Part shown: one piece after another, positions 1 through 11,927 of the stretch
Position numbering within the stretch: the stretch's first letter is position 1
Layout: every line of letters begins with the position of its first letter
Notes under the pieces: model-generated
The model's input: only the letters and a program-made list of their open reading frames with translations
Databases searched by the model: none
Told to the model about the DNA's origin: nothing
Program-made: the position numbers and the translations under genes
DNA from: Enterobacter sp. JUb54
Lineage (GTDB): Bacteria > Pseudomonadota > Gammaproteobacteria > Enterobacterales > Enterobacteriaceae
Reading direction: 5' to 3'
DNA: 64,000 bases
Assembly: GCF_014298075.1 (NCBI RefSeq)
Contig: NZ_CP060418.1
Span: 124,001 to 188,000 of the forward strand

Positions 1-1
1 C

Positions 2-898
2 CGCAGCGCCGGCGCGGTCACCGATGCCAACTTGCGTATTGAATTGGGTGGCATCGGCAACCCGGTCGCCGCGCTGGCCCCAGTGGCGCCGCGTCTTCTG
101 CTGGACGGTAAACCGCTGGCCTTAGTTGATAAACACTGGCAGGTTGCCGACAAACTGGTGAAAACCGGCGACAGCGTCACCATCGATGCCTTTTTGCAGC
201 AGGTGCAGGAAGGGCAGGCGATAACTCTGGTCAACGGGCTACAGACCATCTCTCTGCAGGGGCTGAAGGCCGCCCTGCTGTTTATCGATAATCATCAGAA
301 ACGCGTCGGCAGTGAAACTGCCTGGGTGGGTAAAGGCGAAGAGCCGCCGCTCAGTGTTCCCCCGGCCCCGGCGCTGCGCGCGGTAGGCAAGGTTGATCTG
401 ACCCAATCGCCGCTGAGTCGGGATGAACTCAATGATCTGATGGATTATGGCAACGAGCGGATAGACAACAGCTCGTGCTCCCTGGATCCGTTCCGCCGTG
501 AGATCCGGGTCACCGCGTTAACGGATGAAAAAGTGTTGCTGATGGTCAGTTGTGAAGCGGGCGCGTACAACACCATCTGGCGGGCGTGGCTGGTGTCGCG
601 CCGGCCGCCGTACATGGCGCGCCAGCTGCGTCTGAGCTTACCTTTCCAGCCGCCGGGCAATGCGGCCCGTGAGATTGAACTGATTAACGCCGGCTTCGAT
701 GAGCAGCGTCACGAGCTGGTGACGCTGGATAAAGGCCGCAGCCCCGGCGATTGCGGGATCCAGACCCGCTGGCGCTATGATGGCCAGCGGTTTAGCCTGG
801 TACGCTATGCGCAGCAGCCGCAGTGCGATAACTGGCAGGGGCCAGATGCCTGGCCCACGCTATGGGTTACCCGTTACATAGCTCATCCGCTAGAGTGA
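2..898 (+). CDS. ypfG: YpfG-like DUF1176 protein, 5' end cut by window
   Basis: The reading frame is open from base 2 with no start, so the N-terminus, including any signal peptide, lies outside the window; about 298 residues remain. The sequence matches the YpfG family (DUF1176), exported proteins of unknown function about 350 residues long. The visible part shows the usual mixed beta-rich sequence with conserved cysteines ([25 protein letters not shown]) that could form disulfides in the periplasm. Its neighbour tktB is also the neighbour of ypfG in E. coli. The gene runs head-on into tktB and the two coding ends overlap by 32 bases. Family assignment is from recalled similarity and gene order; function is unknown. 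Confidence 0.8.
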   Translation, partial: RSAGAVTDANLRIELGGIGNPVAALAPVAPRLLLDGKPLALVDKHWQVADKLVKTGDSVTIDAFLQQVQEGQAITLVNGLQTISLQGLKAALLFIDNHQKRVGSETAWVGKGEEPPLSVPPAPALRAVGKVDLTQSPLSRDELNDLMDYGNERIDNSSCSLDPFRREIRVTALTDEKVLLMVSCEAGAYNTIWRAWLVSRRPPYMARQLRLSLPFQPPGNAAREIELINAGFDEQRHELVTLDKGRSPGDCGIQTRWRYDGQRFSLVRYAQQPQCDNWQGPDAWPTLWVTRYIAHPLE

Positions 899-2861
899 CG
901 ATGTGCTCAACGGTGAAGCCAAAGAACGGAAAGAGCTTGTCAGCCGGCGCTGACTCCCCGTAGCTGCGCATGCCAACGATTTTCCCCTTCAGACCGACAT
1001 ACTTATACCAGTAGTCGGCAATCCCGGCCTCGACGGCGATGCGGGCGCTGACGTCGCCGGGCAGGACCGACTCCCGGTAGGCTTCATCTTGCGCATCGAA
1101 GACATCGGTTGAGGGCAGGGAAACCACCCGGACGTTAACGCCTTTGGCAAGCAGTTGCTCTGCCGCCAGCACGGCAATCTCAACTTCTGAACCGGTGGCA
1201 ATCAGGATCAAGTCCGGCTTGCCGCCGGCATCTTTCAGCACGTAGCCGCCGCGGGCGATATCCTGCACCTGCTGCGGCGTTCGCGCCATCTGCGCCAGGT
1301 TTTGCCGCGACAGAATCAGCGCGGTGGGGCCGGTGCGGCGCTCAATGGCTGCCCGCCAGGCAACCGCCGTTTCCACCTGATCGCAGGGGCGCCAGGTGCT
1401 GAAGTTGGGCGTCAGGCGCAGACTGGCCAGCTGCTCCACCGCCTGGTGGGTGGGACCATCTTCCCCCAGCCCAATCGAGTCGTGGGTATAGACCATAATC
1501 TGTCTGGCTTTCATCAGCGCCGCCATGCGCGCCGCGTTACGGGCATACTCGACAAACATCAGGAAGGTGGACGTGTAGGGGATAAAGCCGCCGTGCAGGG
1601 CAATCCCGTTGGCGATCGCCGTCATCCCGAATTCGCGCACGCCGTAGTGAAGATAGTTGCCCGCCAGGTCCTCTTTGATGGAGTGAGAACCGGACCAGAT
1701 AGTCAGGTTGCTGGGCGCCAGATCCGCCGAACCGCCCAAGAGCTCCGGCAGTGCTGGCCCGTAGGCGTTAAGCGCATTTTGCGACGCTTTGCGGCTGGCA
1801 ATTTTCGCCGGTTCGGCCTGCAGTTGGGCAATATAGTCATGCGCCATTTGATCCCAGCTTCCCGGTAGTTCACCCTCCATCCGGCGTTTCAGCTCGGCTG
1901 CCAGCTCGGGGTACTGCTGCTGCCAGGCGCTGAACTGTTGATTCCACGTCTGTTCCGCCTTTTCGCCGCGTGGCCGGGCATCCCACTGCTGATAAATATC
2001 TTTAGGGATCTCAAAAGGCGGGTATTTCCAGCCCAGCTTCTCGCGGGTCAGCGCCACCTCTTTTTCGCCCAGCGCTGCGCCGTGGGACTCTTCCGAACCG
2101 GCTTTGTTCGGTGAACCAAACCCGATCACCGTCCGGCAGATTATCAGCGACGGTTTGTCCGTCACGCTCTGGGCCTCAAGAATCGCCTGCTTCACCGCCT
2201 GTGGGTCGTGACCGTCGATATCGCCAATGACGTGCCAGTGGTAAGCGCGAAAACGTGCGGCGGTATCGTCGGTAAACCAGCCCTCGGTTTTACCATCGAT
2301 AGAGATGCCGTTATGGTCGTAGAAGCCGATAAGTTTGCCGAGACCTAAGGTGCCCGCCAGCGAACAGGCCTCATGAGAAACCCCCTCCATCAGGCAGCCG
2401 TCCCCCATAAACACCCAGGTGTAGTGATTGATAATATCGTGGCCGGGGCGGTTGAATTGCGCCGCCAGGGTGCGCTCGGCAATCGCCATACCGACGGCGT
2501 TAGCCAGGCCCTGGCCGAGCGGTCCGGTGGTGGTTTCGACGCCGGGGGTATAGCCGTGCTCCGGATGACCGGGGGTTTTCGAGTGCAGCTGGCGGAAGTT
2601 TTTCAGCTCATTAAGCGGCAGGTCGTAACCGGTCAGGTGCAGCAGACTGTACAGCAGCATGGAGGCGTGACCGTTGGAGAGCACAAAGCGGTCGCGATCG
2701 TACCAGCCCGGGTGGCCCGGATTGTGTTTAAGGAAATCATTCCACAGGACTTCGGCGATATCTGCCATCCCCATCGGGGCGCCGGGGTGGCCGGAGTTGG
2801 CTTTTTGTACGGCGTCCATGCTGAGGGCGCGAATGGCGTTGGCAAGTTCTCTTCGGGACAT
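867..2861 (-). CDS. tktB: Transketolase 2
   Basis: Thiamine-diphosphate enzyme of the non-oxidative pentose phosphate pathway that moves two-carbon units between ketose and aldose phosphates in the cytoplasm. The 664-residue length fits the family. Transketolase signature 1 is at residues 4-27 with the conserved His25 in NSGHPG. The TPP-binding GDG is followed by DHNGISIDG near residue 185, and signature 2 includes GEDGPTHQ. The start [10 protein letters not shown] was chosen because it aligns with known transketolases; an in-frame ATG six codons upstream gives an unsupported extension. In E. coli talA lies directly upstream of tktB; here talA is missing and the upstream neighbour is divergent maeB. 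The 3' end overlaps ypfG by 32 bases. Confidence 0.95.
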   Translation of the reverse strand: MSRRELANAIRALSMDAVQKANSGHPGAPMGMADIAEVLWNDFLKHNPGHPGWYDRDRFVLSNGHASMLLYSLLHLTGYDLPLNELKNFRQLHSKTPGHPEHGYTPGVETTTGPLGQGLANAVGMAIAERTLAAQFNRPGHDIINHYTWVFMGDGCLMEGVSHEACSLAGTLGLGKLIGFYDHNGISIDGKTEGWFTDDTAARFRAYHWHVIGDIDGHDPQAVKQAILEAQSVTDKPSLIICRTVIGFGSPNKAGSEESHGAALGEKEVALTREKLGWKYPPFEIPKDIYQQWDARPRGEKAEQTWNQQFSAWQQQYPELAAELKRRMEGELPGSWDQMAHDYIAQLQAEPAKIASRKASQNALNAYGPALPELLGGSADLAPSNLTIWSGSHSIKEDLAGNYLHYGVREFGMTAIANGIALHGGFIPYTSTFLMFVEYARNAARMAALMKARQIMVYTHDSIGLGEDGPTHQAVEQLASLRLTPNFSTWRPCDQVETAVAWRAAIERRTGPTALILSRQNLAQMARTPQQVQDIARGGYVLKDAGGKPDLILIATGSEVEIAVLAAEQLLAKGVNVRVVSLPSTDVFDAQDEAYRESVLPGDVSARIAVEAGIADYWYKYVGLKGKIVGMRSYGESAPADKLFPFFGFTVEHIVTLADELCNG

Positions 2862-3148
2862 AATTGACTCCTGAAACAAGATGTTGCATGAGTTTTTGCT
2901 GATTGTCAGTCGAGGTGTTTTTGGGGTAGATAACTAAAAAGCATAGCAGACCGGACTATCATTGCTTTCGAAATAAGGTTACATAAATGTTATAAATCGA
3001 TAACAAATATACCTTTGTGATGGCCAGAGTATGGCGGCGTTCAAAGTTTAAAAAGCCGTCAGGCGAGATACTAGGCCCACCTCAGGGTGGGCACCTGGAA
3101 GCCATTACGCACCACCCCCTACGACTGATACGTGAAAGGAACCATAAA
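2862..3148. other. tktB/maeB divergent intergenic region
   Basis: This 287-base divergent spacer holds the promoters of both genes. Its tktB-proximal half is AT-rich. A perfect hairpin GCCCACC-tcag-GGTGGGC at 3075-3092 lies in the maeB leader and has no T-run, so it is not an obvious terminator. No trace of talA coding sequence is recognisable, so the gene is absent here and not merely broken. Confidence 0.5.
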
Positions 3149-5428
3149 ATGGATGAGCAGTTGAAACAAAGCGCCCTCGATTTTCATGAGTTTCCCGTTC
3201 CTGGGAAAATTCAGGTAGTCCCGACCAAACCTCTCGCGACGCAGCGGGACCTGGCTCTGGCCTACTCGCCTGGCGTGGCCGCACCGTGCCTGGAAATCGA
3301 GAAGGACCCGCTGGCCGCCTATAAATACACCGCGCGCGGCAATCTGGTTGCCGTTGTCTCTAACGGCACCGCCGTGCTGGGGCTGGGGAACATCGGCGCG
3401 CTCGCCGGGAAACCGGTGATGGAAGGCAAGGGCGTTTTGTTTAAGAAATTCGCCGGTATTGATGTTTTCGATATCGAAGTCGATGAGCTGGATCCGGATA
3501 AATTTATCGATGTCGTGGCGGCGCTTGAGCCGACTTTCGGCGGCATTAACCTTGAAGATATCAAAGCGCCGGAGTGCTTCTACATCGAGCAAAAGCTGCG
3601 CGAGCGCATGAACATTCCGGTATTCCATGACGATCAGCACGGCACGGCAATTATCAGCACCGCTGCGATCATTAACGGCCTGCGGGTGGTGGAGAAGAAC
3701 CTCTCCGACGTGCGGATGGTGGTGTCCGGCGCCGGTGCAGCGGCTATCGCCTGTATGAACCTGCTGGTGGCGCTGGGGATGCAGAAACACAATATCGTGG
3801 TCTGCGACTCCAAAGGCGTTATCTATAAAGACCGTGAGCCGAATATGGCGGAAACCAAAGCGGCCTACGCGGTGGACGATGACGGCAAACGCTCGCTGGA
3901 TGATGTGATCGACGGGGCCGATATTTTCCTCGGCTGCTCGGGTCCGAAAGTCCTGACCCCTGAGATGGTGAAGAAGATGGCTCGCGCGCCGCTGATCCTT
4001 GCGCTGGCGAACCCGGAACCGGAGATCCTGCCGCCGCTGGCGAAGCAGGTCCGCGAAGATGCGATTATCTGTACCGGCCGTTCCGACTACCCGAACCAGG
4101 TGAACAACGTCCTGTGCTTCCCGTTCATTTTCCGCGGTGCGCTGGACGTCGGTGCGACGGCTATTAACGAAGAGATGAAGCTGGCGGCGGTCCATGCTAT
4201 CGCCGAACTGGCCCACGCGGAGCAGAGCGAAGTGGTGGCCTCTGCCTATGGCGATCAGGATCTGAGCTTCGGCCCGGAATACATTATTCCGAAACCTTTC
4301 GATCCGCGCCTGATCGTCAAGATCGCGCCGGCGGTGGCGAAAGCCGCGATGGACTCCGGCGTGGCAACCCGTCCGATTGCCGACTTCGATGCCTATATCG
4401 AGAAGCTCAGCGAGTTTGTCTACAAAACCAACCTGTTCATGAAGCCGATCTTCTCCCAGGCGCGCAAAGAGCCTAAACGCGTGGTGCTGGCGGAAGGGGA
4501 AGAGACTCGGGTCCTGCATGCCACTCAGGAACTGGTATCGCTGGGGCTGGCCAAACCGATCCTGATCGGTCGTCCGAGCGTGATCGAAATGCGTATCCAG
4601 AAGCTGGGTCTGCAGATCAAAGCCGGCGTCGATTTTGAGATCGTCAATAATGAATCCGATCCGCGCTTCAAAGAGTACTGGAGTGAGTACTACCAGCTCA
4701 TGAAACGCCGCGGCGTAACCCAGGAGCAGGCGCAGCGGGCGGTGATTGCTAACACCTCAGTGATTGGCGCGATCATGGTTCATCGTGGGGAAGCGGATGC
4801 GATGATCTGCGGCACCATCGGCGACTACCATGACCACTATTCGGTGGTGCAGCCGCTGTTCGGCTACCGCGATGGCGTCAGCACCGCAGGGGCGATGAAC
4901 GCGCTGCTGCTGCCGAGCGGCAACACCTTTATTGCCGACACCTACGTCAACAACGATCCGACGCCGGAGCAGCTGGCGGAAATCACCCTGATGGCGGCGG
5001 AAAGCGTGCGTCGTTTCGGGATCGAACCGCGGGTGGCGCTGCTGTCGCACTCGAACTTCGGGTCGTCAAACTGCCCGTCAGCCAGCAAAATGCGTGAAGC
5101 GCTGGAGCTGGTGAAGGCGCGGGCGCCGGAGTTGATGATTGATGGTGAAATGCACGGCGATGCCGCGCTGGTGGAGAGCATTCGCCACGAGCGGATGCCG
5201 GACAGCCCGCTGAAAGGCTCAGCTAACATTCTGGTGATGCCGAATATGGAAGCCGCGCGGATTAGCTACAACCTGCTGCGCGTCTCCAGTTCCGAAGGGG
5301 TGACCGTTGGTCCGGTACTGATGGGCGTGGCAAAACCGGTGCATATTCTGACGCCGATTGCCTCCGTTCGTCGTATCGTCAACATGGTGGCGCTGGCGGT
5401 CGTGGAAGCACAAACTCAGCCGTTATAA
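3149..5428 (+). CDS. maeB: NADP-dependent malic enzyme
   Basis: Oxidatively decarboxylates malate to pyruvate, producing NADPH and linking the TCA cycle to gluconeogenesis and biosynthesis. The protein has 759 residues, the usual MaeB length, with two parts: an N-terminal malic enzyme domain (about 1-430; the FHDDQHGTA motif and a Rossmann segment [16 protein letters not shown]) and a C-terminal phosphotransacetylase-like domain (about 430-759) that in this family is regulatory and binds acetyl-CoA without transacetylase activity. The start [10 protein letters not shown] was chosen because it matches the family and is preceded by GAAAGGA. A longer in-frame extension back to 3017 covers the leader hairpin and is not supported. 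A stem-loop follows immediately. Confidence 0.96.
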   Translation: MDEQLKQSALDFHEFPVPGKIQVVPTKPLATQRDLALAYSPGVAAPCLEIEKDPLAAYKYTARGNLVAVVSNGTAVLGLGNIGALAGKPVMEGKGVLFKKFAGIDVFDIEVDELDPDKFIDVVAALEPTFGGINLEDIKAPECFYIEQKLRERMNIPVFHDDQHGTAIISTAAIINGLRVVEKNLSDVRMVVSGAGAAAIACMNLLVALGMQKHNIVVCDSKGVIYKDREPNMAETKAAYAVDDDGKRSLDDVIDGADIFLGCSGPKVLTPEMVKKMARAPLILALANPEPEILPPLAKQVREDAIICTGRSDYPNQVNNVLCFPFIFRGALDVGATAINEEMKLAAVHAIAELAHAEQSEVVASAYGDQDLSFGPEYIIPKPFDPRLIVKIAPAVAKAAMDSGVATRPIADFDAYIEKLSEFVYKTNLFMKPIFSQARKEPKRVVLAEGEETRVLHATQELVSLGLAKPILIGRPSVIEMRIQKLGLQIKAGVDFEIVNNESDPRFKEYWSEYYQLMKRRGVTQEQAQRAVIANTSVIGAIMVHRGEADAMICGTIGDYHDHYSVVQPLFGYRDGVSTAGAMNALLLPSGNTFIADTYVNNDPTPEQLAEITLMAAESVRRFGIEPRVALLSHSNFGSSNCPSASKMREALELVKARAPELMIDGEMHGDAALVESIRHERMPDSPLKGSANILVMPNMEAARISYNLLRVSSSEGVTVGPVLMGVAKPVHILTPIASVRRIVNMVALAVVEAQTQPL

Positions 5429-5432
5429 TGCA

Positions 5433-5456
5433 GAAAGCCCCATCATCGGGGCTTTC
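5433..5456. terminator. maeB/hemF terminator hairpin
   Basis: Perfect stem GAAAGCCCC / GGGGCTTTC with a six-base loop, five bases after the maeB stop and just before the convergent hemF end. The T-run is short in both directions, so efficiency is uncertain. Confidence 0.6.
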
Positions 5457-5457
5457 G

Positions 5458-7229
<1,772 letters not shown>

Positions 7230-7440
7230 TCGGCCTGAATTGCAAACAAGTGGTACCTGGTGTTATATCGTATCGCGTTTTCCGTTACGACCATTCAAAA
7301 CAAGAATTGTTTTACTTTTCATTTCAATACATGACAAGGTCATAGTATGACATTTTTTCCGGTTCATTTCGCCTGATATTGGCTATCGGGTAAAATCACG
7401 CCATAATCGCTGTTTTTAAGCCTAAATAATGGGGAATACC

Positions 7441-7866
7441 ATGGAGATACGCGTCTTTCGCCAGCAGGACTTCGAAGAAGTGATTACGCTGTGGGAGCGC
7501 TGCGAGCTGCTGCGCCCATGGAATGACCCGGAAATGGACATCGAGCGTAAGGTTCACCACGACGTCAGCCTGTTTCTGGTCGCGGAAGTGAACGGCCAGG
7601 TGGTCGGAACGGTAATGGGTGGCTATGATGGTCATCGCGGTTCTGCTTATTACCTTGGTGTGCATCCGGAATATCGCGGTCGCGGCATTGCCAACGCGCT
7701 GCTGAATCGCCTCGAGAAAAAGCTGATTGCCCGCGGCTGCCCGAAAATTAATATCATGATTCGCGAGGATAACGACGTGGTGCAGGGCATGTACGAACGT
7801 CTTGGCTACGAATATGCGGACGTGCTCAGCCTGGGCAAGCGTTTAATTGAAGATGAAGAATACTGA
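7441..7866 (+). CDS. ypeA: GNAT acetyltransferase YpeA
   Basis: Small 141-residue protein of the GCN5-related N-acetyltransferase fold. The acetyl-CoA pyrophosphate loop is clear at residues 76-86 ([11 protein letters not shown], with Arg79, Gly80, Arg81, Gly82), and the C-terminal MYERLGYE is the usual last beta-strand element. The start [10 protein letters not shown] is preferred over a GGG-AAT-ACC extension four codons earlier because it matches the family N-terminus. The natural substrate is not known. Overlap with yfeZ suggests co-transcription. Confidence 0.92.
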   Translation: MEIRVFRQQDFEEVITLWERCELLRPWNDPEMDIERKVHHDVSLFLVAEVNGQVVGTVMGGYDGHRGSAYYLGVHPEYRGRGIANALLNRLEKKLIARGCPKINIMIREDNDVVQGMYERLGYEYADVLSLGKRLIEDEEY

Positions 7867-8302
7867 GTTTATCCCCTCCGATTTTGATGCTCATGGGCGG
7901 CTCAGATTACCATTTCTGTTCTGGTGCGTTTTATTGCTGCAGGCGCGGACGTGGGTGCTGTTCATCATGGCAGGCGCCTCGCGGCAGCAAGGGGATGCAC
8001 TGCTCAATCTGTTCTATCCCGACCATGATAATTTCTGGCTAGGATTGTTACCTGGCATACCGGCGGTGCTGGCGTTTATCGTCAGCGGGCAGCGGCAGCG
8101 ATTTCCGCGCCTCTGGCCGCTGATGCGCTGGCTGCTGGTGCTCTCTCAGGCTCTGCTGCTGCTCTGGCAGCCACTGTTATGGTTAGGCGGTGAGTCGCCT
8201 TCCATGTTGACTATCGGGCTGCTGTTAATCGACCTGTACGCCTTCTGGTGGCTGCTAGCCAGTCGTCGGCTGAAAGCCTGTTTCCTGGAAGCGCACCTCT
8301 GA
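7853..8302 (+). CDS. yfeZ: Inner membrane protein YfeZ (DUF2919)
   Basis: A 149-residue membrane protein matching YfeZ by recalled similarity (MKNTEF start, [12 protein letters not shown] motif). Four hydrophobic segments are visible: about 18-40, 62-76, 92-110 and 116-133, separated by short basic loops. Function is unknown. The start is the ATG inside the ypeA tail, giving a 14-base overlap; an alternative TTG two codons upstream adds only MK. Gene order ypeA-yfeZ-yfeY is that of E. coli. Confidence 0.88.
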   Translation: MKNTEFIPSDFDAHGRLRLPFLFWCVLLLQARTWVLFIMAGASRQQGDALLNLFYPDHDNFWLGLLPGIPAVLAFIVSGQRQRFPRLWPLMRWLLVLSQALLLLWQPLLWLGGESPSMLTIGLLLIDLYAFWWLLASRRLKACFLEAHL

Positions 8303-8303
8303 C

Positions 8304-8331
8304 GGCACTTTTTGCCGATCCTGCACTCCAA
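8304..8331 (+). promoter_or_regulatory. Possible sigma-E promoter of yfeY
   Basis: GGCACTT at 8304-8310, a 16-base spacer, then TCCAA at 8327-8331. This resembles the sigma-E consensus (GGAACTT / TCTGA), and yfeY is a known RpoE-regulated gene in E. coli. The match is imperfect. Confidence 0.35.
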
Positions 8332-8363
8332 CATGGGTCAAATAAACAAGAAAGGACTGTGTC

Positions 8364-8939
8364 ATGAAATCGCTACGTTTACTTCTTTGCGCCTTACCGT
8401 TGGCATTAACCGGCTGTTCCACCATGAGTGCCGTTAACTGGTCTGCGGCCTATCCATGGAACTGGTTTGGTTCTTCAATGGAAGTGACCGAGCAAGGCGT
8501 AGGTGGTCTGACGGCGGCAACGCCGCTGAATGAACAGGCTATTGGCGATGCCATCGGCGGGAGCTATCGTCTGCGTAGCGGTATGAAAACCGCCAGCGGC
8601 AATATCGTTCGCTACTATGAAGCGCTGAAAGGCGACAACGTTGCCATGACGATTAATGGTGACGCCGGAACCGTGAGCCGTGTCGAAGTGCGCGACAGCG
8701 AGATTAAAACCGCGAGCGGCGTGCAGGTCGGTACGCCATTTAGCGATCTGTACAGCAAAGCCTATGGCAACTGTCAGAAGGGCGCGAACGATAATGGCCC
8801 GGTCGTTGAATGTAAAGCAGAGGGCAGCCAGCACATCAGCTACGCCTTTACCGGTCACTGGAGCGGTCCGGAAGAGCTGATGCCTTCAGACGATACGTTG
8901 AAAAACTGGAAAGTCAGCAAAATTATCTGGCAACGCTAA
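8364..8939 (+). CDS. yfeY: RpoE-regulated lipoprotein YfeY
   Basis: A 191-residue envelope lipoprotein of unknown role. The N-terminus MKSLRLLLC is followed by a lipobox LTGC with Cys18 as the lipidated residue; position +2 is Ser, which favours outer membrane sorting. The rest is hydrophilic and contains two further cysteines (NCQKG, VECKA) that may pair. In E. coli the gene belongs to the envelope stress regulon and sits in the same place between yfeZ and yfeX. Good AAGGA site nine bases before the ATG. Confidence 0.93.
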   Translation: MKSLRLLLCALPLALTGCSTMSAVNWSAAYPWNWFGSSMEVTEQGVGGLTAATPLNEQAIGDAIGGSYRLRSGMKTASGNIVRYYEALKGDNVAMTINGDAGTVSRVEVRDSEIKTASGVQVGTPFSDLYSKAYGNCQKGANDNGPVVECKAEGSQHISYAFTGHWSGPEELMPSDDTLKNWKVSKIIWQR

Positions 8940-9039
8940 ATTGATCTGAAGAGACATGGCGCTGGTAAAAAACGGGTACAATAGGGCGATAAAGCCTGAA
9001 TACTTCGCGTTGTAGAATGCCACCGTGCAGGCAACGTGA

Positions 9040-9996
<957 letters not shown>

Positions 9997-10024
9997 TCGT
10001 TACGTTACCGCTGTCTGAATAAAT

Positions 10025-10049
10025 GAAGCCGATCAAAACGATCGGCTTC
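10025..10049. terminator. Terminator between yfeX and the CsgG-like gene
   Basis: Perfect ten-base stem GAAGCCGATC / GATCGGCTTC with loop AAAAC. The T-rich tail is better on the minus strand (ATTTATT), so it probably serves both converging transcripts. Confidence 0.7.
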
Positions 10050-10098
10050 ATTGCTTCTAAAGATTAACCGGCAGAGAGGGGCCGCCGGAGAAGCGAGA

Positions 10099-10911
10099 TT
10101 AGTTAACCTTGAGAGTACCGCCGCGACCAAGGCCGCCTTTCACTTCGCTGGCTTTGTAGTTACGTAATGCGATAACCATGTTGTTATAGGATTCCAGGAA
10201 GGCCGCAACGGTCGCTTTACCTTCTGGTGTTCTGGAGAGCCCGCCTAAAGCACCGCCCGCCGAGGAGCCAAACCCCGCGAGAGCAGCACCGTAATTGGTG
10301 GCCGTGGCGCTTCCCTCTGCTGATGCAATTTGCACCGACGAGCGGATATCGAACAGGCTGAGTGTAACGACGGATGCCTTCATCTGGACGCTGCTCGCTA
10401 CGGTACTGATTATGCTGTTACCGAAGAGGCCGCCAAGGCTTCCAGCCAGGCCGCCAACGGCTGAATTATCAATAACGATGTGCGGCTCCAGGAAGTAATC
10501 TGCGGCTACCCTTTGTCCTTTCTGCTGTTTAGAGCCGGCACGATACTCACCTGAATTACGTTGTTTGTCGGTGATGTTTGAGAGGCGAGAATCCGTTTTT
10601 TGGTTACCGATAGAAGTGATAACGAAGCAGTTAGACTGTTGTACCGCGATGCGTAACAGAGGTTCAATACTGGTAATTTTGGTGGCGCTACCAAATTGAC
10701 CAAACCAATCGGCATTACGCCCGTCATTAATAGCCAGAGTGCCCAGCGGGGAACTGCAGTGTTCCAGGTTGCTATCGGCGTTGGCGCTTGTTGACCCCGC
10801 CGCTGCGCCGGATACACCATATTTCTGATTACCCGTAGTGATATTTGAACAACCCACCAGGCCAGCCAGTGCGGTAATTAAGAATAAAGGTTTAATGTAT
10901 TTTTCTACCAT
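10099..10911 (-). CDS. CsgG/HfaB-like lipoprotein
   Basis: A 270-residue predicted lipoprotein. The signal MVEKYIKPLFLITALAGLVGC ends at lipidated Cys21, followed by Ser. The body resembles the CsgG/HfaB superfamily: an alpha/beta region with IEPLLRIAVQQSNCFVIT, a segment IASAEGSATATNYG, and a C-terminal YNNMVIALRNY helix. Two Gly/Ala-rich stretches (residues about 155-170 and 210-225) fall where CsgG-type proteins form membrane hairpins. CsgG is the nonameric outer membrane secretion pore for curli, but no csgA, csgB, csgE or csgF lies nearby, so the role here is open. The start is the second ATG, with GGAA upstream; the first lacks a ribosome site. It follows a Sel1-repeat lipoprotein by 44 bases on the same strand, probably as one operon. 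Confidence 0.7.
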   Translation of the reverse strand: MVEKYIKPLFLITALAGLVGCSNITTGNQKYGVSGAAAGSTSANADSNLEHCSSPLGTLAINDGRNADWFGQFGSATKITSIEPLLRIAVQQSNCFVITSIGNQKTDSRLSNITDKQRNSGEYRAGSKQQKGQRVAADYFLEPHIVIDNSAVGGLAGSLGGLFGNSIISTVASSVQMKASVVTLSLFDIRSSVQIASAEGSATATNYGAALAGFGSSAGGALGGLSRTPEGKATVAAFLESYNNMVIALRNYKASEVKGGLGRGGTLKVN

Positions 10912-10955
10912 CGTTATTTCCATATATACTTATAAGGGTGATTTGTAGTGTTGTA

Positions 10956-11489
10956 TTAATATGTTCTTATTATTATCGGCGGGCGATACCAGTGGGTATG
11001 GTACAGGAAGCGATAAAAATACTTTCGCCGTTCGTTCAGTTCGTATTTTTCATGCTCATTACGTTTTTCATCGCGAGCAATTTTAAGTAATTCCGCCGTT
11101 TCGGCACTGCCGTCAGCCGCCGCCGCCGCAAGCCAGCGTGCAGCTTGGGAGGGATCGCTTCCCATCTCCTCCATGCCGTAGAGATATATTTCGCCTAGTG
11201 CCTTCTGCGCCTGATGGTGGCCGCCTTCGGCCGCACGGGTCAGGGATTTAATCGCGAGATAACTGTCCTGCCCGACGCCATCACCACGGAAATAACGTAA
11301 TGCCTGTTGGTAGGACGCCTCCGGGGATTGCTGTTTCTCATCCGGCTCGCTGGTTGCAGTAACGGCATTTTTATCCTGAAGATGACACACGCTTCCCTGA
11401 CAGACTTCAACAGTTGAATTATCTTTTTTGCCACTACTGCATGCTGATAAAAAAAGAGCAAAAATGACAATGGAATATCTAATATTCAT
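10956..11489 (-). CDS. Sel1-repeat lipoprotein
   Basis: A 177-residue predicted lipoprotein with lipobox LSAC, Cys17 and +2 Ser. Residues about 60-140 contain at least two Sel1-like repeats (YQQALRYFRGDGVGQDSYLA; QKALGEIYLYGMEEMGSDPSQ, ending ARWLAAAAADG), alpha-helical pairs used for protein-protein contacts. The C-terminal 35 residues are strongly charged and then aromatic (YFYRFLYHTHWYRPP), which is unusual. The start at 11489 is preferred over a longer form from 11504 because it leaves a normal lipoprotein signal. It is the first gene of a pair with the CsgG-like gene and may be its partner or assembly factor. No named homologue is recognised; in E. coli ucpA occupies this locus. Confidence 0.72.
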   Translation of the reverse strand: MNIRYSIVIFALFLSACSSGKKDNSTVEVCQGSVCHLQDKNAVTATSEPDEKQQSPEASYQQALRYFRGDGVGQDSYLAIKSLTRAAEGGHHQAQKALGEIYLYGMEEMGSDPSQAARWLAAAAADGSAETAELLKIARDEKRNEHEKYELNERRKYFYRFLYHTHWYRPPIIIRTY

Positions 11490-11927
11490 GCATAACGTCT
11501 CCATTGAAGCGTCTGGCTGTTTATTTGATTTTGCACGCTACCATGGGTGTTATGAGGCCACAATAAAAGCGGGGTGTTTTCGGATTACATCAAAATAATG
11601 GCGTTTTGTTATTCATGTAGCGTATATATTTGGTCGTTTATTATTTATATATAATATTCAAAATGACATTTTTTATAGGAAAGGACGTATTGGCGATACC
11701 TGCTCCTGGTCGACGTCGGTATGCCAGATGGATGCGTTCAGTGGCCAGCAGACCCTGTCTGGCGTGCAATGCCGGGCGTGAACGGCGCTTTCACAGTCGG
11801 CAAAGGCGAGGCCTTATTCCCTTTTCGACTTCCAAATCGCCAAACGGTATATAAAACCGTTACTCCTTTCATACCCGTTATAAATATTATGGCTATAAGA
11901 AAGTCATCAAACTGATAAGGGTGCGCA
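11490..11927. other. Intergenic region upstream of cysP
   Basis: 438 bases between divergent genes. 11510-11690 is AT-rich and probably holds the lipoprotein promoter. 11697-11825 is visibly richer in G and C, with no convincing reading frame; it may be a decayed gene fragment. 11830-11925 is AT-rich again and holds the cysP control region. Confidence 0.4.
11860..11897 (+). promoter_or_regulatory. Probable CysB-activated promoter of cysP
   Basis: The block TTACTCCTTTC followed by TATAAATATTAT resembles the CysB site upstream of cysK in this window (TTATTTCCCTTC then AATATAGATATG). cysP operons of this family depend on CysB and N-acetylserine. Placement is by analogy only. Confidence 0.35.

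Noticed and set aside
3119-4519. A 466-codon minus-strand frame opposite maeB
   Set aside because: Shadow of maeB codon bias; His/Arg-rich translation without recognisable domains.
11630-11915. Small plus-strand frames (60-75 codons) upstream of cysP
   Set aside because: No ribosome site, no recognisable domain, and different frames overlap; better treated as non-coding DNA with a possible remnant.
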